Part shown: piece after piece, positions 1 through 8,534 of the stretch
Numbering within the stretch: the first letter of the stretch is position 1
How the letters are laid out: every line of letters starts with the position of its first letter
Source: Bacteroidales bacterium UBA2861
GTDB lineage: Bacteria > Bacteroidota > Bacteroidia > Bacteroidales > UBA932
NCBI GenBank assembly: GCA_002350615.1
Contig: DEFD01000021.1
Coordinates: 2,834-26,428 of the forward strand
Direction: 5' to 3'
Length of the DNA stretch: 23,595 nucleotides
Program-made: the position numbers and the translations under genes
Notes under the pieces: generated by a model
Seen by the model: only the letters and a program-made list of their open reading frames with translations
What the model was told of the DNA's origin: nothing
Database searches by the model: none

Positions 1-1676
1 TCGAAGGACCCATCATCAAGGACAAACTGGCCTATTCCATCAGCGGACGCGGCATGCACACGGTGTTCTTCACCCCTATCCTGGAAGCGAAGGGCCTGCA
101 CGGGAACTACTTCTTCTACGACCTCAACGGCAAACTCTCCTGGCGCATCTCCGACAGTGACCGCCTCTATCTCAACGCCTACAACGGCCGCGACATCTTC
201 TACTACAGAGACAAGAGTTCCGGCCACGGCACGGCCTACTACGGCGATGAGGCCCGCGACCATTCCTATTCCGAGTCCGACGACATAGGCATACGCTGGG
301 GGAACACCCTCGCCGCACTCCGCTGGAACCACGTTTTCAACAGCAAGCTCTTCTCGAACACCACCGTCGCCTACACCCGCTACAAGATGAAGGTGGGCTT
401 CGACATGGAGAACGTGGACGTGTACGACGGAGTGAAGAGCAGGGACATCTACACCATCGACTACCACTCCGGAATGAGGGACCTGACGGCCAAGATAGAC
501 TTCGACTACACCCCTTCCCCCAGACATCTGGTGAAGTTCGGCGCGGAGTACGTGAACCATACTTTCATCCCGGAAACGCTGGGAGGATATGTATTTGAAA
601 GCGGGGATAACGACGTGCAGATCGACACAAGCTTCACCGCCAGCGGCAACTCCATCCTCCACGGACACGAGATGTCGGTTTATGCGGAAGACGATATCAG
701 CGTCGGAGACCGGCTCACCCTGAATCCCGGCCTGCACGCCGCCCTGTTCTACACCATGGGCAAGCCCTACTGGTCGCTGGAGCCGAGGATGAGCGCAAAG
801 TACAACTTCTCGCACGACTGGTCCGCCAAGGCATCCTACTCGCGCATGGCGCAGTACGTGCACCTGCTTTCACCGGCGAAGATTACCCTCCCCATCGACC
901 TCTGGGTGCCTATCACCGACAAGATCAAACCCGTCACCTCCGACCAGGTGTCGGTAGGAGCCTACTACAGCGGCATCCCCGGATGGGAGTTCTCGCTGGA
1001 AGGATATTACAAGTGGATGCACAACATCCTGGAATACAGCGACGGAACCTCCTTCTTCGGGAATTCCGCGAACTGGCAGAACAATGTGGAGATGGGAGAA
1101 GGACTCGCCCGCGGAGTCGAACTCTTCGTAGAGAAGAAAACCGGGGCGACCACCGGCTGGCTGGGCTACACCCTCGCATGGAGCGACCGCGTGTTCCCGG
1201 ACGGAGTCATCAACGGCGGAGATCCCTTCCCCTACCGCTACGACCGCAGGCACAACCTCTCGCTCGTGGTGAACCACAAATTCAGCGAGAAACTGTCGCT
1301 CAGCACCACCTGGACCTATGCCAGCGGCGGCACCATGACCATCCCCGAACGCCAAACCCAGGTTTATTATCCCGACGGACGGGTGAGTACGGAGGATTAT
1401 TCTCCTTCACGGAACAACTACCGCCTGCCTCCGAGCCACAGGCTGAACCTCAGTCTCAACCATACCAAGCAGAAGAGGCACGGGCAGGCCGTCTGGAGCT
1501 TCGGAGTATATAACGCCTACAACAACATGAACCCCAACTTCGTGTTCACCGACTACGAAAGTGAATACGACGACAGTCCGGCGCCCGGGCAGCCCGCCTA
1601 CCGCAAGAAGATGACTCTGACCAAGATCACCCTCCTGCCTATCATCCCTTCCATTTCGTACACCTATAAATTCTAG
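1..1676 (+). CDS. TonB-dependent receptor, C-terminal part (5' end outside the window)
   Basis: Outer-membrane active transporter that would take up an unidentified ligand using TonB energy. The frame is open from base 3, so the 557 visible residues are only the C-terminal part; the internal Met at base 54 is not a real start. Signal peptide, carboxypeptidase-like domain and plug are missing. The visible part starts with the EGPI-IKDKLAYSISGR stretch typical of the first barrel strands of Bacteroidota receptors, followed by alternating aromatic/polar strands. It ends in SISYTYKF, with the C-terminal Phe expected for the outer-membrane assembly signal. The next gene, a DUF4249 lipoprotein, begins 5 bases downstream, a common pairing that differs from SusC/SusD. 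The substrate cannot be read from this part. The family call is firm. Confidence 0.93.
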   Translation, partial: EGPIIKDKLAYSISGRGMHTVFFTPILEAKGLHGNYFFYDLNGKLSWRISDSDRLYLNAYNGRDIFYYRDKSSGHGTAYYGDEARDHSYSESDDIGIRWGNTLAALRWNHVFNSKLFSNTTVAYTRYKMKVGFDMENVDVYDGVKSRDIYTIDYHSGMRDLTAKIDFDYTPSPRHLVKFGAEYVNHTFIPETLGGYVFESGDNDVQIDTSFTASGNSILHGHEMSVYAEDDISVGDRLTLNPGLHAALFYTMGKPYWSLEPRMSAKYNFSHDWSAKASYSRMAQYVHLLSPAKITLPIDLWVPITDKIKPVTSDQVSVGAYYSGIPGWEFSLEGYYKWMHNILEYSDGTSFFGNSANWQNNVEMGEGLARGVELFVEKKTGATTGWLGYTLAWSDRVFPDGVINGGDPFPYRYDRRHNLSLVVNHKFSEKLSLSTTWTYASGGTMTIPERQTQVYYPDGRVSTEDYSPSRNNYRLPPSHRLNLSLNHTKQKRHGQAVWSFGVYNAYNNMNPNFVFTDYESEYDDSPAPGQPAYRKKMTLTKITLLPIIPSISYTYKF

Positions 1677-1681
1677 CGGCC

Positions 1682-2728
1682 ATGAAGAAATTTTTTGTCA
1701 TAGTGATGAGTGCGGCGCTGTTTGCCGCCTGCGACAATCCTCTGGAGTACAAGCCCGAGAACAAGGCGGATGAATTGATAGTGAATGCTTTTCTGGATTC
1801 CGGGGAGACCTCGCACCTGGTGCAGATCGCCGTCAGCAGTACCGAATATGTGCGGCCCGTCGAAAAGGCCGAACTGCGCTTCTTCGTGAACGGAGAGTTG
1901 AAAGCCAAGGCTTCGGAATTAGAGGACATTGTGTGGTACGGCGACACTGCAGGCAAGGGATTGCGATTCGAAGCATCTTTCAAAGCCGGCGACGTGCTGC
2001 GTCTGGAAGTGGATGCAGACGGCAGGTTCAGCGCATACAACGAGCAGGTGGTTCCTCCGGCTCCCACGGTTTCAAGCATAGATACAGTGCGGGTAGCGGA
2101 GACATCGAATGAGGGCTATGGCACTGAGTATCTGCGTTTCGATTTCCGCGTCCGCGATGCCGGACCGGAGGAAGACTACTTCCGGATCAAGATTGATTCT
2201 TATGCCGAGGCCGTCTTTTATGACAAGGACGGCAAGGAACTGGAGAGGGGTTCGCTGAAGAGGATGCAGCCTGTGAAAATAGACAACGACCCCATACTGA
2301 ACGGAGGATACATCAACAGCGGAAGCGATGACTTCGGGCTGGAAATAGGCACCCGCAACACCTACTGCGTCTTCAGCGACATGCAGTTCTCCGGAGCATC
2401 GGCAACCTTGCGCCCCATGACGTACGCAAACACTTTCGGAGGCATTCCGCCCATGCCGGAAGGTGCGGAATCGGCGGTCGTGGAGAATTACGCCATAGCA
2501 ACCATAATGAGCCTCCCGCAGAGATATTTCTACTATTTGAAGGCCTTGAACATGCTGCAGGACGGCAGCGATGACCTCGCCCTTGAAGACGTCCAGATTG
2601 CCGACAACGTCGAAGGCGGAATCGGCTTCGTGGGAGTGTCCAACTCCGCAGGAAAGATTTTCAGGATGGGCACAAGGAAAATTGACGGATTCGTCTACTA
2701 CCAGGACGGCCCCTTCTACGAAGAGTAG
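1682..2728 (+). CDS. DUF4249 family lipoprotein, partner of the TonB receptor
   Basis: A 348-residue lipoprotein. The N-terminus MKKFFVIVMSAALFAAC is a type II signal peptide with lipid-accepting Cys17. The following CDNPLEY...LIVNAFLDSGE...V.IAVSST layout, and a beta-rich N-terminal half ending near VVPPAPTVSSIDTV, match DUF4249 as I know it. This family is usually encoded directly after a TonB-dependent receptor, as it is here (5-base gap, same strand). It probably sits on the outer membrane and helps the receptor, but its biochemical role is not established. The gene is a normal full length and faces a convergent gene across only 22 bases. That gap holds a short GGGC/GCCC inverted repeat (2728-2740) without a T tract, so I do not call a terminator. 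Confidence 0.85.
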   Translation: MKKFFVIVMSAALFAACDNPLEYKPENKADELIVNAFLDSGETSHLVQIAVSSTEYVRPVEKAELRFFVNGELKAKASELEDIVWYGDTAGKGLRFEASFKAGDVLRLEVDADGRFSAYNEQVVPPAPTVSSIDTVRVAETSNEGYGTEYLRFDFRVRDAGPEEDYFRIKIDSYAEAVFYDKDGKELERGSLKRMQPVKIDNDPILNGGYINSGSDDFGLEIGTRNTYCVFSDMQFSGASATLRPMTYANTFGGIPPMPEGAESAVVENYAIATIMSLPQRYFYYLKALNMLQDGSDDLALEDVQIADNVEGGIGFVGVSNSAGKIFRMGTRKIDGFVYYQDGPFYEE

Positions 2729-2750
2729 GGCCCGGTGCCCGGAATGCAAG

Positions 2751-3701
2751 CTACAGCGCCTGGAGCACCCTTTCCACCGGAGGATCCTTGAGCAGGATGC
2801 GTTTGTCGGTGTCGAGGAGATAAAGGGAAGGGATGGCGCGGATGCAGTACAGGATGTCTTCGCGGATGATGTGGGCTGCGTCGTAGCCGTTCAGCCATTC
2901 CCCTGGATAGACGGGCATATAGTCGCGCCACGCCTTGAGGTCTTCATCTATATATACATTGATGACGGCGAGGCGGCCTTCGCCGACCAGCCACTGCACC
3001 TTGGGGTCGGATTTAAGTTTTTCGATGATTTCCAGGCAGTTGTGGCATCCAGGATTGCTGAAAAAGAGAAGTGTCCGTTCCGCTTTCACCGAATGCATGC
3101 GCACCTGCGTACCGTTACGCAGGGTTATGGCGAAGTCCGGGGCGACGCTGCCCCGCGGGTTCATGGAACACATCCGGGCCTCATACCGGCAGGCCGTGCG
3201 CATATCTTCCCCGGTCAGGGGCGAGGAGGCCATCTTCTGAACGAAAGGCAGGTATAGATCCTCGTCGCGCATCGGGGAGTTGGGGTCGTAAAGATAGCGC
3301 GCAACCATCTCTGTCATGGCAAGATACACTCTGTCGGCAGTATCCAGGAGCTGCTTTGCCGCGATTCTGTCGAAAAGGGAGGACATGTGCTGCTGCGCCT
3401 GTTCCAGAGGCATCCCCTCCAGTACGCCGATATAGTTCGACAGAGCCTGCTCGACCTCTCCCTTGGGAACGCCCAGCACGTGAGCTGAGTCCGTCCTGCC
3501 AGGGCCTTCGAAAAAGCCGTCCCAGTAATGCCCGACGCCATAGGCGATACGCTCTTCGTCGTCGGTGTATGCCGAAGGAATGCTTACCTGCGGGAAGGGC
3601 CTCTCCGCAAGGGCGGCAGGGGCCGCTGCCTTTCTCCGTCCTCCGCAGGAGAGAAGCAGCAAAAGCAGGGCGGCTGCAAGAACGACATCGGAACGTTTCA
3701 T
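2751..3701 (-). CDS. DUF5106 / thioredoxin-like lipoprotein
   Basis: A 316-residue lipoprotein. The signal peptide has a long Leu run and a lipobox LLSC with Cys19. Residues about 35-180 form a helical region resembling DUF5106. A thioredoxin-fold domain follows from about 183, with the family opening GSVAPDF. It carries FFSNPGCHNC, which gives a CxxC pair at Cys219/Cys222 with His-Asn between, and a later AIPSLYLLD stretch that supplies the cis-Pro segment. It is probably a periplasmic or outer-membrane thiol:disulfide oxidoreductase. Its start overlaps the stop of the upstream metallophosphoesterase by 4 bases (ATGA), so the two are co-transcribed and probably translationally coupled. The redox role is inferred from the motif; the partner is unknown. 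Confidence 0.8.
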   Translation of the reverse strand: MKRSDVVLAAALLLLLLSCGGRRKAAAPAALAERPFPQVSIPSAYTDDEERIAYGVGHYWDGFFEGPGRTDSAHVLGVPKGEVEQALSNYIGVLEGMPLEQAQQHMSSLFDRIAAKQLLDTADRVYLAMTEMVARYLYDPNSPMRDEDLYLPFVQKMASSPLTGEDMRTACRYEARMCSMNPRGSVAPDFAITLRNGTQVRMHSVKAERTLLFFSNPGCHNCLEIIEKLKSDPKVQWLVGEGRLAVINVYIDEDLKAWRDYMPVYPGEWLNGYDAAHIIREDILYCIRAIPSLYLLDTDKRILLKDPPVERVLQAL

Positions 3702-6010
3702 CCGGCTACTTCCTTTATGAAATACATGCCCCCTTCCTGGGAGTCCTTGTAGTTGGCCTGATGGATCACGAGATATGCGGCGGATTTCGTCTGCCCGGGA
3801 ACGTGGGTGTAGGTCTGGCTGCCTCGCGTGAGGCCGGCATCGGAAACCTCTTCGCTGCTGAAATGCATCAGCTCGATGCCTATGACATTGTCTTCGTCGT
3901 AGTCGTGGCGCACCGAAACCTTCTGCGTGAAAGGCACGAGGGTCGCGGTGATGCGGCCGTTTTCCAGCTTGAGCGCGAACCTCACCCAGTCGTAGTTCGG
4001 AGTGCCTATCTGCGTACGCCCGAACTCATAGTAGGCGCTGGACCAGGCCTTGCCTGTGAGTTCCGGGAGGAAGGCCGCATATCCGCCCGCATGGCTGCCG
4101 GACTCTATCTTCTGCGCCTTGCGGCCGTCGAAGAAGAGGCCGAGGGCCGCGCCCCCGTTTTCGTAATCGATGCTTACCCTGGCATCCATCACCAACTCTT
4201 CCGCCGTGCCGGCAAGACCGCGTATGCCAATGTTGTTGAGGGAGGCGTCGAGAGGGTCGCCGAAGCGGACCTTGGTAATCTGCGAAGTGCCCGAACTTGT
4301 GGAAATATAGTTGCCCAGAAGATGGAAGACCTTGGAATACAGGCTCCATTCCCCGCGGAAATCATCTTCCGAGACCTGCACGACCTTCAAGGGCGTTCCG
4401 TTCGGAAGAGTCAGATTCTGCACCCTGGGCAGGCCGGTGGAGTTGGCGGTCCATTCGACCTTTCCGGAATCGTAGCTGAGCCAGCCGTCGGAGACAGTTC
4501 CGCTGCCGCCGTCTACGGAACGGGATCCGGCATCGTCAGTCACCCATAAGACGTCCTGGTCTTTGATGGTCAACTGCTTGACGAGCGTATTGCTCGCGGC
4601 GTCCCAGGAATCGTAGGCAGTCAGCCGGATTTCATAGGAACCGCCTTCAAGCTTGCCAATGGGACGCGTCCACACCTCGCGCATGCCTGAGGTCTGCGGA
4701 TGACGGTACCAGTCGGACAGGATGCGCCGGGTAGCCGCCACGGCCCCGTCCTTCAAGACTGTGATGACATAATGATGGACGAACTCGTCGTCGGTGCCGG
4801 CTGCGAAACGCAGGGAATCGCAGCCCTCGCCGGCCACGAATTCCATCTCCGAGAGTCGCGGTGCGGAATTCCGGGCACCCAGCGCGGCATGGCTGTACTT
4901 TTGCAGATGCACCTTGTCCGCACGGGGATATGAAATTTCCCAAGGCTCGCCGATGGTTGCGCCGTGATAATAGTCCATGCGCCAGATGCGGGCGTTGCCG
5001 CTGCGGTCGAACTGCAGGAGAAGCCCCTGGGAGAATTCACCCGCGTCCTTCATCACAGTGGCGCTCTTCATGTCGTCGTACTTGCCGTCCTCGATGGCCA
5101 TATAGCTGCAGGAGCCGCAGCCCATCGAAGTGAAATCGCCCTGCCAGATGCTGCGGGGATCGTTGAGAGGGAAATGGAGATGCCCTCCGAAAACCACCGC
5201 CTGCGGATACTTGACCAGCACGGCCGAGAGACCCTTAGTGTACCAGAATTCCCCGAGCAGACTGCCGTAGCAGGTGTTGTATATCATGGGATGGGTGATG
5301 ACCATCACGTACTTTTCCGGCGCTTTGGCCGTGACAGACGCGAGGGTGGTGTCAAGCCAGTGCACGGCTACAGGATCGTAGGAGGTCATCGGGGAGAACT
5401 GCCGCGGGAGAAGGCCGAGTATGTGGGTGCTGTCCACCACGCAATGACGGCAGTTGTACCGGACACGCAGGTCGTTGTCGAGGTCGGTGGTGAAATAGCT
5501 GTCGTCCATGACATCGCGGAACGGATCGTTGATATCGTGGTTGCCGGGAGTGTATATCAGGGGGATGTCGCCGTGCGGCAGGACCTTCTCGTACAGGTCG
5601 ATGAAAGTCTTCGCCTGCGAAGTGCTGTTGGTGTTGGCGACGTCTCCCACAAACATGGTGGCGTCGAGCCCGTCCGGATCGCGTTCCGCCGCCTTGGCCT
5701 TGAGCTGGTTCAGGGCGTTCGTGAACTTGGCCTCGGAGCCGTAAGCGTTGCCGATGTGGACATCGCTGAATGCTCCGAGCGAGAACACGATGTCAGATTC
5801 GTCGAAAACTTCCGTCCTGGTCCATGCGGGAGTATCCGGCTCGTCGGGGGTATCCGGAGTATCGGGCGTGCCGGGTTCGTCCGGTCCGTCGGGTTCATCA
5901 GGTTCGTCCGGAACCACTACGACAGGTTTGTCCGGCTCTGGCAGGACTTCCTTTCCGCCGCAGGAAAAAAGCAGCAGCACGGCGGCCGACAGTAAGAAAA
6001 ACTTTTTCAT
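3698..6010 (-). CDS. calcineurin-like metallophosphoesterase lipoprotein with Pro/Asp-rich linker
   Basis: A 770-residue lipoprotein (Cys17 in LLFSC). A low-complexity Pro/Asp/Glu/Thr linker spans about residues 24-61. The phosphoesterase domain follows with all metal-binding motifs: D83-x-H85, G122-D123, G156-N157-H158-D159, H240 and G276-H277-L278-H279. So it should be a surface or periplasmic dimetal phosphoesterase of unknown substrate. After about residue 360 there is a beta-rich Fn3-like stretch and then a roughly 200-residue C-terminal region that may be a LamG-like sandwich; I cannot name it securely. I chose the start at 6010 because it gives a proper signal peptide and because a promoter sits at 6017-6046. 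The frame is open 19 codons further upstream, but that start would lie upstream of the promoter's transcription start. It is the first gene of a two-gene operon. Confidence 0.88.
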   Translation of the reverse strand: MKKFFLLSAAVLLLFSCGGKEVLPEPDKPVVVVPDEPDEPDGPDEPGTPDTPDTPDEPDTPAWTRTEVFDESDIVFSLGAFSDVHIGNAYGSEAKFTNALNQLKAKAAERDPDGLDATMFVGDVANTNSTSQAKTFIDLYEKVLPHGDIPLIYTPGNHDINDPFRDVMDDSYFTTDLDNDLRVRYNCRHCVVDSTHILGLLPRQFSPMTSYDPVAVHWLDTTLASVTAKAPEKYVMVITHPMIYNTCYGSLLGEFWYTKGLSAVLVKYPQAVVFGGHLHFPLNDPRSIWQGDFTSMGCGSCSYMAIEDGKYDDMKSATVMKDAGEFSQGLLLQFDRSGNARIWRMDYYHGATIGEPWEISYPRADKVHLQKYSHAALGARNSAPRLSEMEFVAGEGCDSLRFAAGTDDEFVHHYVITVLKDGAVAATRRILSDWYRHPQTSGMREVWTRPIGKLEGGSYEIRLTAYDSWDAASNTLVKQLTIKDQDVLWVTDDAGSRSVDGGSGTVSDGWLSYDSGKVEWTANSTGLPRVQNLTLPNGTPLKVVQVSEDDFRGEWSLYSKVFHLLGNYISTSSGTSQITKVRFGDPLDASLNNIGIRGLAGTAEELVMDARVSIDYENGGAALGLFFDGRKAQKIESGSHAGGYAAFLPELTGKAWSSAYYEFGRTQIGTPNYDWVRFALKLENGRITATLVPFTQKVSVRHDYDEDNVIGIELMHFSSEEVSDAGLTRGSQTYTHVPGQTKSAAYLVIHQANYKDSQEGGMYFIKEVAG

Positions 6011-6016
6011 CTGACG

Positions 6017-6046
6017 CAAATTTAAGGTTTTATTTCCGGAATGCAA
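6017..6046 (-). promoter_or_regulatory. Bacteroidota-type promoter of the metallophosphoesterase operon
   Basis: Read on the minus strand, the -7 box is TAAATTTG (6017-6024). A TTG -33 element lies at 6044-6046, with 19 bases between. The final G of the -7 box is only 7 bases from the start-codon A, which predicts a nearly leaderless transcript. The match is by eye to the TTG/TAnnTTTG consensus of the Bacteroidota primary sigma factor. Confidence 0.65.
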
Positions 6047-6079
6047 CGAAAACAACGGGTTCTTCATCTTGTTAACGCT

Positions 6080-7054
6080 ATGAAATTATGGAGATTGATT
6101 CCGGCGATTCTGGCCGCAGCGGCCATACTGCCGGCATGTAATAAAGACGATTACAAGAAAATCGAAGAGAATCCGGACGATTCCGTGAAGATAACCTATT
6201 TGGGCAAAGGCTTCGGCAAGACCGGTTACGGCGACATATTCCAGATCGAGACTGCCGACGATTTCCGTTACGACTATACCGTGGTGGACAAGAATCAGAT
6301 ATCGTCGCTGAGCACCTACGTCAATTTCCGCCTCGACAACTTGACGAACTACCTGATCATGCAGAACATCTCCTTTGACGAATACTTTTCCAAAGGCACG
6401 GGTTCTTACATCTACGGAATTCTTCCCAAGGGAGATTACAAGATCCTGGTTATGGAAGTGGACGCTTCGGGCAAGTCTACCGGAGTGTGCTATACAAAAA
6501 GTTTCTCCGTATCTGACTACATCTCTTACAGTGTTGACGGGCCGCTTTCTCCCCAGTCCGAATGGAAGGCGGAATACCTTGGCCGGTATGAAGATGTGAA
6601 CGGAAGCGGCAATACCATCTACTGCGATCGCATTTCATCTTCCGGCACCGGCGACGCCTACTATTACCACGTACTGTGCCCCACCGGCAGCATCAAGACG
6701 GAAGAAGAACTGCTGGAAGCATTCCGCAACGGAGGCGGTGCGGACGACCTGCAGGGCGGGGACGGCCTGCTCGAATGGTACAAGATGATGGCTCCCAACT
6801 ACAACTACCAGGCAGGGCTCGACTGGCTTCTGGCGAAAGGCGGGAAAGATGTAGAGAGCGGTTATATGGACTATACCCTGACCGGTGAAGGCACCGGAAC
6901 ATACGATGTGTATACAGTTGAAATGCTCCTGAACGGGCATATCACCGGAAGATACGGAAAGACCACCCTGGAGATCACGGGAACCCCCGACATCAAGGCC
7001 CTGGACGCCGTTCAGAATTCCAGCAAGGCACAAATGAGAAAAATGAGGTTGTAA
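6080..7054 (+). CDS. lipoprotein of unknown function
   Basis: A 324-residue protein I do not recognise. I chose the ATG at 6080, not the one 39 bases earlier, because it starts directly with a signal peptide ending in lipobox LPAC (Cys20), followed by NKDDYKK. The rest is predicted to be mainly beta with many Tyr and Gly residues and no catalytic motif I can see. Residues about 30-150 (KITYLGKGFGK ... GDYKILVMEVDASGK) look like an Ig-like fold as found in Bacteroidota surface lipoproteins. The C-terminal half contains an EEELLEAFRNGGG segment. The gene is divergent from the metallophosphoesterase operon across 69 bases. I see only a poor promoter for it. It ends within the promoter of the next gene, so it is probably a single-gene unit. 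Confidence 0.75.
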   Translation: MKLWRLIPAILAAAAILPACNKDDYKKIEENPDDSVKITYLGKGFGKTGYGDIFQIETADDFRYDYTVVDKNQISSLSTYVNFRLDNLTNYLIMQNISFDEYFSKGTGSYIYGILPKGDYKILVMEVDASGKSTGVCYTKSFSVSDYISYSVDGPLSPQSEWKAEYLGRYEDVNGSGNTIYCDRISSSGTGDAYYYHVLCPTGSIKTEEELLEAFRNGGGADDLQGGDGLLEWYKMMAPNYNYQAGLDWLLAKGGKDVESGYMDYTLTGEGTGTYDVYTVEMLLNGHITGRYGKTTLEITGTPDIKALDAVQNSSKAQMRKMRL

Positions 7055-7078
7055 TTATAAAAAATTTGCCTACATTTG
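7049..7078 (+). promoter_or_regulatory. promoter of the DUF1508 gene
   Basis: The -33 TTG is at 7049-7051 and the -7 box TACATTTG at 7071-7078, with 19 bases between. The -33 element overlaps the stop codon of the upstream lipoprotein gene. The predicted transcript start is near 7082, giving a leader of about 33 bases before the ATG at 7115. It is one of the clearest promoter matches in the window. Confidence 0.75.
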
Positions 7079-7114
7079 TATGTATCGCGACTACAACCAA
7101 TTATAATTATAACT

Positions 7115-7444
7115 ATGGGTAAATTCGTCATCACCGTCAGGAAGAACGGAGAGTTCCAGTTCAACCTCAAGGCCAGCAACGGCCAGGTCATCCTCACCAG
7201 CGAGGGCTACAAAGAAAAGAAATCCTGCCTCAACGGCATCGAGTCCGTTCGCAAGAACAGCCAGGATCCCGAGAAGTACGAGGTTAAGGTCGCCAAGAAC
7301 GGCAAGCCTTTCTTCAACCTCAAAGCTACCAACGGACAGGTTATCGGTGCCAGCCAGATGTATGCTACCGAACGCACATTGAAACTCGGCATCGCATCTG
7401 TTGCAAAGAACGCTCCCGAGGCTCCCGTGGTGGAGGAAATCTAA
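7115..7444 (+). CDS. DUF1508 (YegP-type) small protein with two tandem repeats
   Basis: A 109-residue cytoplasmic protein with no signal peptide. It consists of two copies of the DUF1508 module, at about residues 3-50 and 58-103. Each copy has the FxxxVxKNG..FFNLKA(S/T)NGQVI core followed by a helix. The family is small, widespread and of unknown function; E. coli YegP is the best-known member. I chose the ATG at 7115 because an upstream in-frame ATG (7076) lies inside the -7 box of the promoter and would be at or before the transcript start. The codons are strongly biased (mostly AAG, AAC, GGC, CTC, ATC), which suggests high expression. It is a single-gene unit with its own promoter and terminator. 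Confidence 0.92.
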   Translation: MGKFVITVRKNGEFQFNLKASNGQVILTSEGYKEKKSCLNGIESVRKNSQDPEKYEVKVAKNGKPFFNLKATNGQVIGASQMYATERTLKLGIASVAKNAPEAPVVEEI

Positions 7445-7464
7445 TTTCCCTTTATCATAAATGA

Positions 7465-7498
7465 AAAGCGGCCTTCAGGGGCCGCTTTCATTGTTTTT
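7465..7498 (+). terminator. intrinsic terminator shared by the DUF1508 gene and rhaT
   Basis: A perfect 9-bp stem AAAGCGGCC (7465-7473) / GGCCGCTTT (7480-7488) with a 6-base loop, followed by a T-rich run (CATTGTTTTTAT). It lies 20 bases after the DUF1508 stop and 21 bases beyond the stop of the convergent rhaT. On the minus strand it is followed by a weaker T-rich stretch, so it may work in both directions. Confidence 0.85.
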
Positions 7499-7509
7499 AT
7501 ACAGGCTTC

Positions 7510-8514
7510 TTACAGCAACTGGGGCAGGAAGGAGGATACGATGAGCACCGCAAGTCCGATGACGAGGATGGTGATGGTCTTGCGGGAGCATCCCTTCCAT
7601 TCCTTGAGGATAATGCCCCAGACATTGGAGAAGGTGACATTGAGGGCCTGGAGTATGCACCAGCTGAAGGCAAGCAGCACGGGCGCGTCGGTGAGAAAGC
7701 CCTTGCCGAGGCTCAGACCGAAGAACTGGCTGTACCATAGAAGTCCGGCGAGGCAGCAGAAGATGATATTGTTACCCCAGAGAGAGCCCTTGGAATAGTC
7801 GCTCCATGTCTTGTTCCTGCTGTTCTGGTAGAAGCAGTAGCAGGCATTGGTGAGGAATCCGCCGAATGTTACTAGCAGGGTGGCGGGCAGTGTCTTGAAT
7901 ATGGGTTTGGTGGCTTCCCACGCGAGATTCTCGCCGAAGCCAAGGCCTATTGCAAAGCAGGCGCTCATGAATCCGGCGAGCAGGGCCACGAAAATGCCCT
8001 TGCCGAAGTTGAAGTCCTTGACGGCATCCTTCGCGCCTTCGCCAGCTTCTTTAGCCTTGCGCGCTCCGGCGGCGCCGATGATGGCAATGCCGATGAGGGT
8101 AACCACCACGCCGACAATGACGGGGGCGGTGAGGTCCGAGGTATTGCCTGTGAAGACAGGAGTGAGGATGGTGCCGAGGCCGGCGCAGGTTCCCAGGGCA
8201 ATCGACTGGCCGAGGGCTACACCAAGATAACGCATCGACAGTCCGAAGGTGAGACCGCCTACACCCCAGAGTATGCCGAAAAATATGGTTTTGAGCGATT
8301 CGGCAGGATGCGCAGCATACATTGCAAAGAGAGATTCTCCGGAAGGAACTGCAAGCAGGGCACCCAGAAGCGGGAAAAGCAGCCAGGCAAAAAGCCCCTG
8401 GACTATCCAGTAGCTTTCCCAGCTCCACTGTTTTATCTTGTTGATAGGAACATAGCTTGACGATTGGCAGAATGCGCCGATTGCAATAATGAGCAGACCG
8501 ATGATTATTTTCAT
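7510..8514 (-). CDS. rhaT: L-rhamnose/proton symporter, RhaT family
   Basis: A 334-residue inner-membrane protein with about ten hydrophobic segments. The N-terminal IGAFCQSSSYVPINKIKQWSWE and the SMRYLGVALGQSIALGTCAG stretch are characteristic of the RhaT branch of the drug/metabolite transporter superfamily, and the length equals that of the family (about 340). It would bring L-rhamnose, or a related deoxysugar, into the cytoplasm with protons. No rhamnose isomerase, kinase, aldolase or AraC regulator lies beside it, so the substrate is inferred from family only. It is transcribed alone from a promoter at 8535-8565 that overlaps the tRNA-Gly promoter. Confidence 0.88.
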   Translation of the reverse strand: MKIIIGLLIIAIGAFCQSSSYVPINKIKQWSWESYWIVQGLFAWLLFPLLGALLAVPSGESLFAMYAAHPAESLKTIFFGILWGVGGLTFGLSMRYLGVALGQSIALGTCAGLGTILTPVFTGNTSDLTAPVIVGVVVTLIGIAIIGAAGARKAKEAGEGAKDAVKDFNFGKGIFVALLAGFMSACFAIGLGFGENLAWEATKPIFKTLPATLLVTFGGFLTNACYCFYQNSRNKTWSDYSKGSLWGNNIIFCCLAGLLWYSQFFGLSLGKGFLTDAPVLLAFSWCILQALNVTFSNVWGIILKEWKGCSRKTITILVIGLAVLIVSSFLPQLL

Positions 8515-8534
8515 TGTACTTTGGTTTTAGTATT

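Noticed and set aside
2728..2740. Terminator between the convergent DUF4249 and DUF5106 genes
   Set aside because: A 4-bp GGGC/GCCC stem with no T tract on either strand.
3071..4549. 492-residue plus-strand frame
   Set aside because: Antisense shadow of the DUF5106 and metallophosphoesterase genes, with Arg-rich composition and no domain.
4964..5995. 343-residue plus-strand frame opposite the metallophosphoesterase, and a nearby Gly-Ser-Ser collagen-like frame (5748-6014)
   Set aside because: Both are antisense shadows; the repetitive Gly/Ser comes from the 9-base repeats that encode the real Pro/Asp linker.
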